In this document: piece after piece, positions 8,123 to 15,307 of the stretch
How positions within the stretch are numbered: the first letter of the stretch is position 1
Layout: each line of letters starts with the position of its first letter
NCBI GenBank assembly: GCA_913060575.1
Contig: CAJXRR010000004.1
Location: 1 to 40,381 of the forward strand
Direction: 5' to 3'
Origin: an uncultured Flavobacterium sp.
GTDB taxonomy: Bacteria; Bacteroidota; Bacteroidia; Flavobacteriales; Flavobacteriaceae
Length of the DNA: 40,381 bases
Notes under the pieces: model-generated
Seen by the model: only the letters and a program-made list of their open reading frames with translations
Database searches by the model: none
Told to the model about the DNA's origin: nothing
Translations under genes and position numbers: made by a program

Positions 8123-8626
8123 ATGAGTTTTAAAGCAACTAGAAAAGAAACAATTAAAAAAAAGAGAGAAGTTATTAAGTCCGGAAAAGCTTGGATGCGT
8201 TGGCTGATGATTCCTGTTATGTTCATTTCAGTTTTAGATATTATTGATAAACCTTATCGATGGACAGGACTCATTGTATTAGTAATTAGTGTTGGATTGT
8301 TTTATTTGCTAAAAAGAGCTAGAAGGTTAGAACATGATGATGATAATCTATATATCATTAGAGATAAGAAAGAAAAAATAGTTCCTTTTACATCTATTAT
8401 TAGTATTAAAAGAAGTGCTGCAAAAGTAAATGGAAGTCGTTATTGGATTCTAAAGTATAGAGATGAAGAACACCTAAAAACAAGAACAATCCGTTATTTT
8501 AGAACCTTCTACAATAAGGAGTTTCTGTCAGCTCTTCGAATTGCAAATCCAAAAGTTGTTGTTTGGACACATCCTCATTTTGCCCACGCAGAGGATAACA
8601 AACACAACCCTGATTATAAAGACTAA
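8123..8626 (+). CDS. Membrane protein, second of a tandem paralogue pair
   Basis: This 167-residue protein aligns by eye with the preceding gene product across its whole core: KAWMRWLMIPVMF versus GWTRFFLVPVFLV, LEHDDDNLYII versus MEFDHDNLYIL, and FTSIISIKRS versus FSSIVSIKRS. It has two hydrophobic helices (about residues 26-42 and 47-63) and a C-terminal beta-rich domain, plus an extra His-rich tail (HPHFAHAEDNKHN) absent from its partner. The start is 2 bases after the upstream stop, so the genes are almost certainly cotranscribed. The stop codon directly abuts the stop of the convergent lipoprotein gene (TAATTA). Confidence 0.8.
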   Translation: MSFKATRKETIKKKREVIKSGKAWMRWLMIPVMFISVLDIIDKPYRWTGLIVLVISVGLFYLLKRARRLEHDDDNLYIIRDKKEKIVPFTSIISIKRSAAKVNGSRYWILKYRDEEHLKTRTIRYFRTFYNKEFLSALRIANPKVVVWTHPHFAHAEDNKHNPDYKD

Positions 8627-9301
8627 TTATTCTTCTGAAGAAGGTACAATGTGTGTTATTATATTACTTGATCTAAGTGAGTAATAAGCAGTAACTTTTT
8701 TGCCGTTTACTTTCATGGTTTCATCTTCAATATACAATTCAAACGTAGTTTCTTCACCGTTTGTATCCGTAATGGTAATTTCTCCTGGTAAATCTCCACT
8801 TAAGCTCGTTGCTCTGCTTAAAATTCCCGTAACTTGTTTCCAGTTGTCATCTTTTTCGGGAGCATATTCACCAAATAATGATTTTCCTTCAAAATGAAGA
8901 TCACTCAAATCATTTTCTAAATCACTGGTATAATAAATAGTAGCATATTTTCCTTTCAAGCCTTCTAGTGTTTCAGAATTTATATTAAATCCTTCAATGT
9001 TAACGGTAAAGCTTTGTTTCATGTTACGCTCTACGAAATCTACTGTCACAGAATAGAAAGGATAAGCACCATCTTCAACATCTACAATTATTCCATACTC
9101 ACGTAACTCATCGTCTGTAGGTTCATATTCTTTTGTTTCAGTATCGATAGTGTTATCTACTGATGTGTCTACTGAAGTGTCTATAATTGAATCTTTTTGA
9201 ACAATATCAGCTTCTTTTAATTCTTTTTTCTTGTTGTCTTTACAGCTAATTACTAAAACTGAGAATAGTATAATAAATAAAAGGCTGGTTACTTTTTTCA
9301 T
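8627..9301 (-). CDS. Lipoprotein of unknown function
   Basis: This 224-residue protein has a lipoprotein signal (hydrophobic core then VISCKDNKKKE). A Thr/Asp/Ser-rich linker (DTSVDTSVDNTIDTET, about residues 43-58) follows, including a short DTSVDTSVD duplication, and then a beta-rich domain (residues about 75-220) ending in ITHIVPSSEE. I do not recognise the fold; the alternating pattern suggests an OB- or lipocalin-like barrel, which is inference only. It is encoded upstream-to-downstream with nothing obvious: the next lipoprotein gene upstream starts at 9805 and ends 21 bases before this start, so the two may be cotranscribed. Confidence 0.75.
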   Translation of the reverse strand: MKKVTSLLFIILFSVLVISCKDNKKKELKEADIVQKDSIIDTSVDTSVDNTIDTETKEYEPTDDELREYGIIVDVEDGAYPFYSVTVDFVERNMKQSFTVNIEGFNINSETLEGLKGKYATIYYTSDLENDLSDLHFEGKSLFGEYAPEKDDNWKQVTGILSRATSLSGDLPGEITITDTNGEETTFELYIEDETMKVNGKKVTAYYSLRSSNIITHIVPSSEE

Positions 9302-9322
9302 GATGTAGTTTTTAAAGTTAAT

Positions 9323-9805
9323 TTACTTTAGTTCGAGTATAATCCATTTTTTTTCAAAATAAACGATTGTTTTTTCTCCATTTTCATTAGAAATGATTGT
9401 TTCAATAAAATCACCTTGCGTTTTTTGATATTTAATTTCTAAACCTTCAGAGTCAGTCATGTCGTAATAAGAACCTAATTCACATTTAAAAGGATTTCCG
9501 TCAATATCATTAGTAAAAATCGAAAATAGAATTAGTTTTTTTGAGGTGATATTTGGTTTTTGATAACCAAAAAAACGATGATCTTTTTTCATATCAGCTC
9601 TTATATCGAAGAGGCTGTCGTTAAAAATATATCCTTTGGTAATATTTTCTTTTGAATCAATGATACTTTTATTATTCTCAATATTGATGCTGTCTAAACC
9701 TGAAAGTACTGTCTCTTTACTTCCTTTAGTGTTTATATTAGAAGTGCAATTAATGAAAACTAGCATTAAAAGAAAGGTAAATGAAAATTTGAAAATTCGA
9801 TTCAT
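9323..9805 (-). CDS. Small lipoprotein of unknown function
   Basis: This 160-residue protein has a lipoprotein signal (FLLMLVFINCTSN) and then a Ser/Asn/Lys-rich spacer to about residue 55. A compact C-terminal domain follows, with FFGYQKPNITSKKL, a single later cysteine (KCELGSYYDM) and a terminal YFEKKWIILELK. I recognise no family. Its stop lies 21 bases before the start of the next lipoprotein gene on the same strand, consistent with a two-gene lipoprotein unit. The AT content is somewhat high even for this window, which may mark a lineage-specific gene. Confidence 0.7.
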   Translation of the reverse strand: MNRIFKFSFTFLLMLVFINCTSNINTKGSKETVLSGLDSINIENNKSIIDSKENITKGYIFNDSLFDIRADMKKDHRFFGYQKPNITSKKLILFSIFTNDIDGNPFKCELGSYYDMTDSEGLEIKYQKTQGDFIETIISNENGEKTIVYFEKKWIILELK

Positions 9806-9878
9806 ACAATTGTATAGTAACTAATTAGTTAGTAATCAAATATAACGAAAAACTAGTCGCTTAATAACAATAAAAAAA

Positions 9879-10823
9879 CTATAAAGGGTAATTTTGTCCT
9901 TGAGTGGCAAAGTTAAAACCTAATTTTTCTAACTCTTTACGCTCTTTAGAATTTGTTTGTAAAACTGGATTGGTGTGATTGAAATGAATAAAGATGACTT
10001 TATTTTTTGTTTCAATAGATTCATTTTTAAACAAAGTAATAGTCTCTTCAATAAAAGGATGAGGGACTTCACTCATGGGTCTATTGATTTCTCCACTCTT
10101 AAAGAAAGTAGCATCTATAAAAGCATAATCTACCTTTTTGACTTCTTCAATAATGTTTTTTTTCCAAAGGTTCCATTTGTTGATATCCGGAATAAATAAA
10201 GCAGATTTTTGTTTTCCTTCTATTTTATAACCTACAGTTTCTGAGTATTCATCTCTATGTGGTACTAAAAAAGGAGTTACTTTTAAAGAACTTGTAACTG
10301 CAACTGCACTATCTTTTTCTAAATCAGAAAGCACAATATTTTGAAGATTTATTAATTGACTCCAAGGACCATTATTTGTTAAGAACTTCTTCATTTTTGA
10401 CATCACAAAAACAGGAGTGTTTTTTTTACCTAAAGCTTCTCTTCCAAAATACATCAATCCTGTATAATGACCAATATGGGCATGTGTTATAAAAACACCA
10501 TCAATAATTGTGTTTGTTTTTAGGTGATTTCGTTCTAAATCATCTAACTGAGTAGAAATGTCTGGAGTAGCTTCAAATAAGAATTTTTGTTGAGCTTCTG
10601 TGTCAATTAAACCTAAAGAAACTACTTTTTGCTTTGGAAGAGTTCCATTATAGAAATCCTTGCAACATTCTTTTTGGCAACCAATATGAGGAAATCCTCC
10701 ATCTTGGGCAGTTCCTAAAATTGTAATGTATTGATTTGTTGGTAATGCTTTTTCTTCTTTTAAAACATTCTTATCACATCCCAAAAAGGAAACAATAATC
10801 GCTATAAAGAAAAGTTTTTTCAA
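9879..10823 (-). CDS. Metallo-beta-lactamase-fold lipoprotein, PqqB-like
   Basis: This 314-residue protein starts at a TTG three bases after the ilvE stop. It has a lipoprotein signal (IVSFLGCDKN), then ITILGTAQDGGFPHIGCQKECC, which resembles the N-terminus of PqqB. The metal-binding loop reads THAHIGHYTGL (about residues 112-122): the usual HxHxDH aspartate is replaced by glycine, so the second metal site is probably altered. Later ligand candidates are His in PHRDEYSETVGY, Asp in LFIPDINKW, and His in IFIHFNHTNP. There are no other PQQ biosynthesis genes nearby, so I treat it as an extracytoplasmic MBL hydrolase of unknown substrate rather than true PqqB. Tight spacing implies cotranscription with ilvE. 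Confidence 0.85.
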   Translation of the reverse strand: MKKLFFIAIIVSFLGCDKNVLKEEKALPTNQYITILGTAQDGGFPHIGCQKECCKDFYNGTLPKQKVVSLGLIDTEAQQKFLFEATPDISTQLDDLERNHLKTNTIIDGVFITHAHIGHYTGLMYFGREALGKKNTPVFVMSKMKKFLTNNGPWSQLINLQNIVLSDLEKDSAVAVTSSLKVTPFLVPHRDEYSETVGYKIEGKQKSALFIPDINKWNLWKKNIIEEVKKVDYAFIDATFFKSGEINRPMSEVPHPFIEETITLFKNESIETKNKVIFIHFNHTNPVLQTNSKERKELEKLGFNFATQGQNYPL

Positions 10824-10826
10824 AAT

Positions 10827-11882
10827 TTAAGCATGTATTCTCCAACCGTATGGATCTTCAGATTTGTTTGTTTGAATATCAGTAATCTTCTTTTTCAAGA
10901 AAGCTGCAAATGTATCAGAAAGTTCAGGTAAATCATAATCGGTTCCTTGATATCCAAAACCAGCAATTGGTGAAATAACAGCGGCGGTTCCTGCGCCAAA
11001 CATTTCTTTTAAGTTTCCTTCTTTTGCTGCTTCAACAACTTCACTAACAGAAATTTTACGAACTTCTACGTCAATATTATTGTCTTTAGCAATCTGAATG
11101 ATACTTTTTCTTGTAATACCATCTAAGATTCGATCACTAGTTGGACTCGTAATTAAAGTATCTTTTATTCTAACAAAAATATTCATTGCACCAGCTTCTT
11201 CAATAAATTGGTGTGTATTGTCATCAGTCCAAATAACTTGATTATATCCTTTTTCGATAGCTAATTGTGTTGGGTAAAATTGTGCAGCATAGTTACCACC
11301 AGCTTTAGCAAATCCAACTCCACCATTAGCAGCTCGAGCATATTTTTCTTCAATTAAAACTTTTACTTTTCCAGAGAAATAAGCTCCAGAAGGTGCCGTT
11401 GCTATAATGAAAGTATAAGCATCTGCTGGCGATGCATGAAAACCTTCACCAGTAGCAAACATAAAAGGACGTATATATAAAGAACTTCCTTCTGTAGTTG
11501 GAATCCAGTCACTTTCTATTTCTAATAGTTTCTTTAAACCTTGCATAAATAATTCTTCAGGAATTTCTGGCATCATCAAACGACTCGCAGATTTGTTTAA
11601 ACGACCACAGTTATCAGTAGGTCTAAATAAAAACACACTTCCTTTGTCATCTTTATAAGCCTTCATCCCTTCAAATATAGATTGTCCATAATGAAAGATT
11701 TTAGCTGCAGGATTTAATTGAATAGGCTCATTAGGTTTAATAACCGGGTTTTGCCAGCTTCCGTTGATATAATCACACTGAAAAATATGATCAGAAAATA
11801 CTTGACCAAAAGGTAAATTACTAAAATCTACACTACTAATTTTAGAAGTTTCTACAGGTTGAATTTTAATGTCTACTGCCAT
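10827..11882 (-). CDS. ilvE: Branched-chain amino acid aminotransferase, type II
   Basis: This PLP enzyme of fold type IV transfers amino groups between leucine, isoleucine or valine and 2-oxoglutarate, the last step of their synthesis and the first of their degradation. The ATG at 11882 gives a 351-residue protein beginning MAVDIKIQ. The ORF track extends 19 codons further upstream, but that extension runs across the predicted -7 element and is therefore unlikely. Signatures include FHYGQSIFEGMKAY, LYIRPFMFATG, and the PLP-lysine segment FAKAGGNYAAQFYP, followed by EAGAMNIFVR and FGAGTAAVISP. The pattern is that of the long type II (eukaryote-like) BCAT. A PqqB-like lipoprotein gene follows after 3 bases. 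A promoter is proposed at 11906-11940. Confidence 0.95.
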   Translation of the reverse strand: MAVDIKIQPVETSKISSVDFSNLPFGQVFSDHIFQCDYINGSWQNPVIKPNEPIQLNPAAKIFHYGQSIFEGMKAYKDDKGSVFLFRPTDNCGRLNKSASRLMMPEIPEELFMQGLKKLLEIESDWIPTTEGSSLYIRPFMFATGEGFHASPADAYTFIIATAPSGAYFSGKVKVLIEEKYARAANGGVGFAKAGGNYAAQFYPTQLAIEKGYNQVIWTDDNTHQFIEEAGAMNIFVRIKDTLITSPTSDRILDGITRKSIIQIAKDNNIDVEVRKISVSEVVEAAKEGNLKEMFGAGTAAVISPIAGFGYQGTDYDLPELSDTFAAFLKKKITDIQTNKSEDPYGWRIHA

Positions 11883-11905
11883 CTGAATTGAATCTAAATT
11901 TTTTG

Positions 11906-11940
11906 CAAAAGTACATAAATTAGTTTGTTTTTTTTGCAAA
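11906..11940 (-). promoter_or_regulatory. Predicted Bacteroidota promoter for ilvE
   Basis: On the minus strand TTTG (11940-11937) is followed by a 23-base spacer and TACTTTTG (11913-11906), fitting TTTG-N17-23-TAnnTTTG at the long end of the spacing. The expected transcript would start around 11900 and leave a leader of about 18 bases before the ATG at 11882. Confidence 0.45.
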
Positions 11941-11969
11941 TCTAGACACAGTTTTTTATTCTAAACAAC

Positions 11970-11977
11970 TATCTTTG
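11970..11977 (+). promoter_or_regulatory. Candidate -7 element for the DUF4920 gene
   Basis: TATCTTTG matches TAnnTTTG and is followed 26 bases later by the ATG. I see no TTTG at the right distance upstream, only a T-run, so this is a partial promoter match. It argues against the TTG start at 11980 used in the ORF track, which would lie at or before the transcription start. Confidence 0.35.
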
Positions 11978-12003
11978 TTTTGTATAATATTCAAATTTTA
12001 GAC

Positions 12004-12510
12004 ATGAAAAAATTACTAATTATAATGATCTTGTCTCTGTCAATTGTTGCTTGTAAAAACAATAAAGAAGAGAAAAAAGTTGAACAGAAAGAAACGTTAT
12101 CAATGGATTATAACTCTTTTGGGGATCAAATAACTGCAAAAGACTATCTATCATCTGCTGAAGCATTAAATAAATACGGTGCTTTAAAATCAGGAGATAC
12201 CATCAATTTAAAATTTGCTTCAAGTATACAAGAGGTATGTTCTAAGAAAGGATGTTGGATGAAATTACCAGCAGGTGAAGGCGAAGAAACTATCATGGTT
12301 CGTTTTAAAGATTACGGATTTTTTATGCCTTTAGATGCTAATGGAAAAGAAGTTATTGTAGAAGGGAAAGCATTTGTGACAGAAGTTTCTGTAGCAGATC
12401 TAAAACATTATGCAGAAGATGCAGGAAAATCTGCAGACGAAATTGCTAAAATTACAGAACCAAAAATGGAACTTGCTTTTGAGGCAAATGGCGTTTTGAT
12501 GAAAAAATAA
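12004..12510 (+). CDS. DUF4920 domain lipoprotein
   Basis: From the ATG at 12004 this is a 168-residue protein; the ORF track's TTG start eight codons upstream is less likely because it would precede a clean lipoprotein signal (LSLSIVACKNNKEEK). The mature domain begins YNSFGDQITAKDYLSS and contains the conserved VCSKKGCWMKLP segment with two cysteines, then IMVRFKDYGFFMPLDANGKEVIVEGKAF, a beta-rich OB-like pattern typical of DUF4920. The biochemical role is unknown; the paired cysteines could bind a metal or form a disulfide. It is divergent from ilvE, and a palindromic repeat follows its stop. Confidence 0.88.
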   Translation: MKKLLIIMILSLSIVACKNNKEEKKVEQKETLSMDYNSFGDQITAKDYLSSAEALNKYGALKSGDTINLKFASSIQEVCSKKGCWMKLPAGEGEETIMVRFKDYGFFMPLDANGKEVIVEGKAFVTEVSVADLKHYAEDAGKSADEIAKITEPKMELAFEANGVLMKK

Positions 12511-12516
12511 TTTCAG

Positions 12517-12540
12517 GTGATTGAGCGTAGTCGAAATCAC
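12517..12540 (+). repeat. Intergenic palindromic repeat, GAGC..GTCGA core (copy 2)
   Basis: GTGATT (12517-12522) and AATCAC (12535-12540) are perfectly complementary and flank the core GAGCGTAGTCGA (12523-12534). The element sits 6 bases after the DUF4920 stop codon and before mnmD. It might act as a weak hairpin at the transcript end, but no T-run follows. Confidence 0.75.
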
Positions 12541-12563
12541 TAAATTTTTAATATCAGTGCATT

Positions 12564-13223
12564 TTGAAACGAGAAATAATTATTACTTCAGATGGTTCTA
12601 CAACCATTCAAATACCTGAATGGAATGAACAATATCATTCTATTCACGGAGCCATTCAAGAAGCCTATCATGTTTTTATAAAACAAGGATTAGAATCAAT
12701 TTCTAAAAAGAAAATTTCTATTTTAGAAATTGGTTTCGGCACTGGGTTAAACGCATTCATTACTTTTTTAGAAGCTCAAAAAAATAAGCTAGAAATCGAT
12801 TATGTTGGAGTAGAAGCTTATCCTGTTAGTTTAGAGGAAATTGAACAGTTAAATTATGTTTCAGAATTAGAAGCAACCTCTTTTATGGATGTTTTTTCAA
12901 AGTTTCATAAAAGTACTTGGGAAGAAGAGCATCTTATTCCTAATGATTTTTCATTACGAAAGCGAAAGCAATTTTTTCATGAAATTACAGATCAAAATCA
13001 TTTTGATTTAATTTATTTCGATGCTTTTGGTGCTCGTTTACAACCCGAATTGTGGACAGAAGAAATCTTTTCAAAAATGTTTGTAGCTTTAAAAGATAAA
13101 GGAACTTTGGTGACTTATTCTGCAAAAGGAAGTGTGCGAAGAGCGATGCAGGCTAAAGGTTTTACCGTAGAAAGGTTGCCTGGTCCTCCAGGAAAAAGAG
13201 AGATGTTAAGAGCTGTTAAATAA
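12564..13223 (+). CDS. mnmD: tRNA 5-methylaminomethyl-2-thiouridine methyltransferase, MnmD
   Basis: This is a SAM-dependent methyltransferase that completes the mnm5s2U modification at tRNA wobble position 34. The 219-residue length fits the stand-alone MnmD rather than the fused MnmC. The start is a TTG (MKREIIITSDGSTTIQIPEWNE), because no ATG or GTG lies closer to the conserved N-terminus. Motif I is ILEIGFGTGLNAF (about residues 53-65), with VGVEAYP ending the second strand. FDLIYFDAFGARLQPELW (about 149-166) is the signature DAF region, followed by TLVTYSAKGSVRRAM and GFTVERLPGPPGKREML near the C-terminus. It is convergent with the DUF1223 gene, with only 5 bases between. Confidence 0.93.
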   Translation: MKREIIITSDGSTTIQIPEWNEQYHSIHGAIQEAYHVFIKQGLESISKKKISILEIGFGTGLNAFITFLEAQKNKLEIDYVGVEAYPVSLEEIEQLNYVSELEATSFMDVFSKFHKSTWEEEHLIPNDFSLRKRKQFFHEITDQNHFDLIYFDAFGARLQPELWTEEIFSKMFVALKDKGTLVTYSAKGSVRRAMQAKGFTVERLPGPPGKREMLRAVK

Positions 13224-13228
13224 GAAAC

Positions 13229-13930
13229 TTAAAATTCAAATTGAGTTGCTCCTGTAATTTGTAGTTTTTTATTCTGAACATAACCAATCACCAATAAATC
13301 TTTTTTCACTTCAGAAGTTATAGTAGGAATTAAAATACTACCCTTATTGTTTTTAAGTTCAACAATCATTTCTTCTAAGACGATATTGGTATTCGCCAAT
13401 GTTTTTTTAGTTTTTAGAACAAATGCTAGCTTTAGATTTTTATCAAACGTTTCACCAGAAATTTCGTAATTCAATGCTAAATTCCCTCTTTTATTTTTAC
13501 TATAAGAAAGTTTAATTGTATTCTGAGATTCCTTTTTTAAATAGCTTTTAATCTTTTTCCTTAATCTATGTTCAATGGTTCCGTTAAAGTGGTCTTTACC
13601 ATTTAAAATAACTTGTGGCGTATAAACCCTTCGCTCTTTAAACTGTTTTGCATAGGCATATTGAAGCTCTGTAAAACTTTTTTTTCCAAAAGGATCTTTC
13701 CTTTCTCCTCGATCCCAATAATCAACATGATACGACAAAACATAGACTTTTTTCTCTTTGTATTCTTGATTGATTTTCGCTATTAATTCATCAGCCTCTG
13801 AGCAGTAAGGACAAAATTTTGAGGTGAATAATTGAACAACCACAAAGGAATTTTTTTCTGATGAATCTTCTTTAATTGAATTTGAAGGAATTAAAAGAAT
13901 AAAAGTTACAAGAATTAAAAAATACTTCAT
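13229..13930 (-). CDS. DUF1223 thioredoxin-like secreted protein
   Basis: The 233-residue protein has an N-terminal hydrophobic signal (FLILVTFILLIPSNS) suggesting export. It then shows the DUF1223 pattern: VVQLFTSKFCPYCSEADELI with a CPYC thioredoxin-like motif at about residues 40-43, SYHVDYWDRGERKDPFGKK, FTELQYAYAKQF and RVYTPQVILNGKDHF. The CxxC motif implies a redox or metal role, but the family is uncharacterised as far as I know. Some DUF1223 relatives lack this exact CPYC context. It is convergent with mnmD and divergent from the 44-residue membrane peptide gene. Confidence 0.9.
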   Translation of the reverse strand: MKYFLILVTFILLIPSNSIKEDSSEKNSFVVVQLFTSKFCPYCSEADELIAKINQEYKEKKVYVLSYHVDYWDRGERKDPFGKKSFTELQYAYAKQFKERRVYTPQVILNGKDHFNGTIEHRLRKKIKSYLKKESQNTIKLSYSKNKRGNLALNYEISGETFDKNLKLAFVLKTKKTLANTNIVLEEMIVELKNNKGSILIPTITSEVKKDLLVIGYVQNKKLQITGATQFEF

Positions 13931-14040
13931 AAGAAATGTTGTTGCTCTTTATATTGTGTCGAAATGATTTTTACAAGTTAACAAAAACAAGTACTCATTA
14001 AACGTTAATTTTTTATCTTAGTACTTTCTAAAACAAACGT

Positions 14041-14175
14041 ATGAAATTTCAAAGAAAATTTGGCAATCGAAGAAAATCAAATCCCAAAAGAGGACTTTTC
14101 TTAATTGCTCTTTTAATATTGGTATTATTTCTTTGGTATCAAGCAGAAAATATTTTAGCGAGTATCTTTGATTAA
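14041..14175 (+). CDS. 44-residue single-helix membrane peptide (not in the ORF track)
   Basis: An ATG-to-TAA ORF of 44 codons that falls below the ORF track's size cut. The peptide has a basic N-terminus (KFQRKFGNRRKSNPKRG) and one hydrophobic helix (residues 19-32, LFLIALLILVLFLW), then YQAENILASIFD. The positive-inside charge pattern, the well-placed ATG, and its exclusive occupation of the gap between the DUF1223 gene and the glycosyltransferase gene make it a likely real gene. I believe similar short proteins occur in other Flavobacteriaceae, but cannot confirm it here. It ends one base before the convergent glycosyltransferase stop. Confidence 0.65.
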   Translation: MKFQRKFGNRRKSNPKRGLFLIALLILVLFLWYQAENILASIFD

Positions 14176-14176
14176 A

Positions 14177-15307
14177 TTATTTTTTAAAGTTCCTTCCTTT
14201 CCAATTGTATTTGCTTGTTATCGTTCTTAAAACGATATAAATGCTAAAAAAAGGATAGAATAAACTTCCCAATTCAAAGTATCGTATCTTTTTTGATGAA
14301 CCAAAATAATAGAGTGAAGTTTGTTTTATAAGGATAAAATCCAGTAAAATTTTAATTATTAAGCAGTACAAGAAACTCAAAGAATTCTCATGAGAGCTAA
14401 AAATTTCAATCATAGAAATTATAAACACAACGTTGGTCAATAAAACAATTATTCCTACAATTTTTCCGGTTTTTAAATTATAAGAACTCGATTTAGCTGC
14501 CCAACGCATTCGTTGTTGAATTAACTCACTCCACGTATTTACAGGCTTAGTTTTTACAATTGCAGCCTTAGATTTTAAAAAATGAACTTCTGTTGGATTT
14601 TTTTTGTAAAATTTCTCAAATAAGAATATATCGTCACCACTCGCAATTTCTTCGTTTCCGTGAAAACCTTTTAATGCGATAAAAGCATCTTTTTTATAAG
14701 CAAGATTTGCACCATTACATAAAAAAGGTTTTTTGATTCCGAATCCACCCAAAGTAGCTCCTTGTAAACTTAAAAAGTCTAACAATTGAAAACTTTCTAA
14801 AAAAGAAAAGTTAGTTGATTGATACATCACTGGACCAACTATCATTTTAGAGTTGTTTTGTTCTGAAAATTCATCGATTTGACACAACCAATATTGGGGC
14901 ACTATACAATCTGCATCCGTGGTAATAATCCAATCAAATTTAGCAATTGAAATAGCGGAATTAATAGCGTCTTTCTTTGGAGAATTTGACTTCCTTATAT
15001 TGGAAATAATAGAATAATGAATATTGGTTTTATCTAAATTTTGATGAATAATATTTACAGATTTATCAATAGAATCATCGTCTATGAAGATACACTCATA
15101 TTGACTTTTAGTATATTTTAGATTCTTTATAGAATCTAAAAGAGGTTGAAGATTTTTAGCTTCATTTCTAAAGGGAATCACTATAGAAAATGAATTTTTA
15201 TAAGATTTTTTTTGACTTTTAAATACACTTACTTTTTTAAACCCAACACTAAAAGATAAAATTAGTATGGCGTAGATGCCTGTTATTATGAATACAAATG
15301 TGATCAT
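14177..15307 (-). CDS. Membrane glycosyltransferase, family 2
   Basis: This 376-residue protein has an N-terminal transmembrane helix (residues 3-24). A GT-A domain follows, with SIVIPFRNEAKNLQP (about 41-55), FIDDDSIDKS and the nucleotide-sugar/metal motif TTDADC (about 130-135). QQRMRWAAKS (about 264-273) is the Q-x-x-R-W acceptor-site motif of processive or polytopic GT2 enzymes. Three hydrophobic segments follow at the C-terminus. It should use a nucleotide sugar at the cytoplasmic face; the acceptor, perhaps a lipid, is not evident. The start overlaps the stop of the flippase-like gene by 4 bases (ATGA), so the two are translationally coupled and probably act on the same glycoconjugate. 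Confidence 0.9.
   Translation of the reverse strand: MITFVFIITGIYAILILSFSVGFKKVSVFKSQKKSYKNSFSIVIPFRNEAKNLQPLLDSIKNLKYTKSQYECIFIDDDSIDKSVNIIHQNLDKTNIHYSIISNIRKSNSPKKDAINSAISIAKFDWIITTDADCIVPQYWLCQIDEFSEQNNSKMIVGPVMYQSTNFSFLESFQLLDFLSLQGATLGGFGIKKPFLCNGANLAYKKDAFIALKGFHGNEEIASGDDIFLFEKFYKKNPTEVHFLKSKAAIVKTKPVNTWSELIQQRMRWAAKSSSYNLKTGKIVGIIVLLTNVVFIISMIEIFSSHENSLSFLYCLIIKILLDFILIKQTSLYYFGSSKKIRYFELGSLFYPFFSIYIVLRTITSKYNWKGRNFKK

Noticed and set aside
7277-8626. Toxin-antitoxin or defence cassette built around MazG and two membrane proteins
   Set aside because: No toxin, nuclease or sensing motif is visible, base composition is like the neighbours, and MazG-like enzymes are usually housekeeping.
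9879-10823. PQQ biosynthesis (pqqB)
   Set aside because: No pqqA, C, D or E gene is present, and the protein is a lipoprotein with an altered metal motif.
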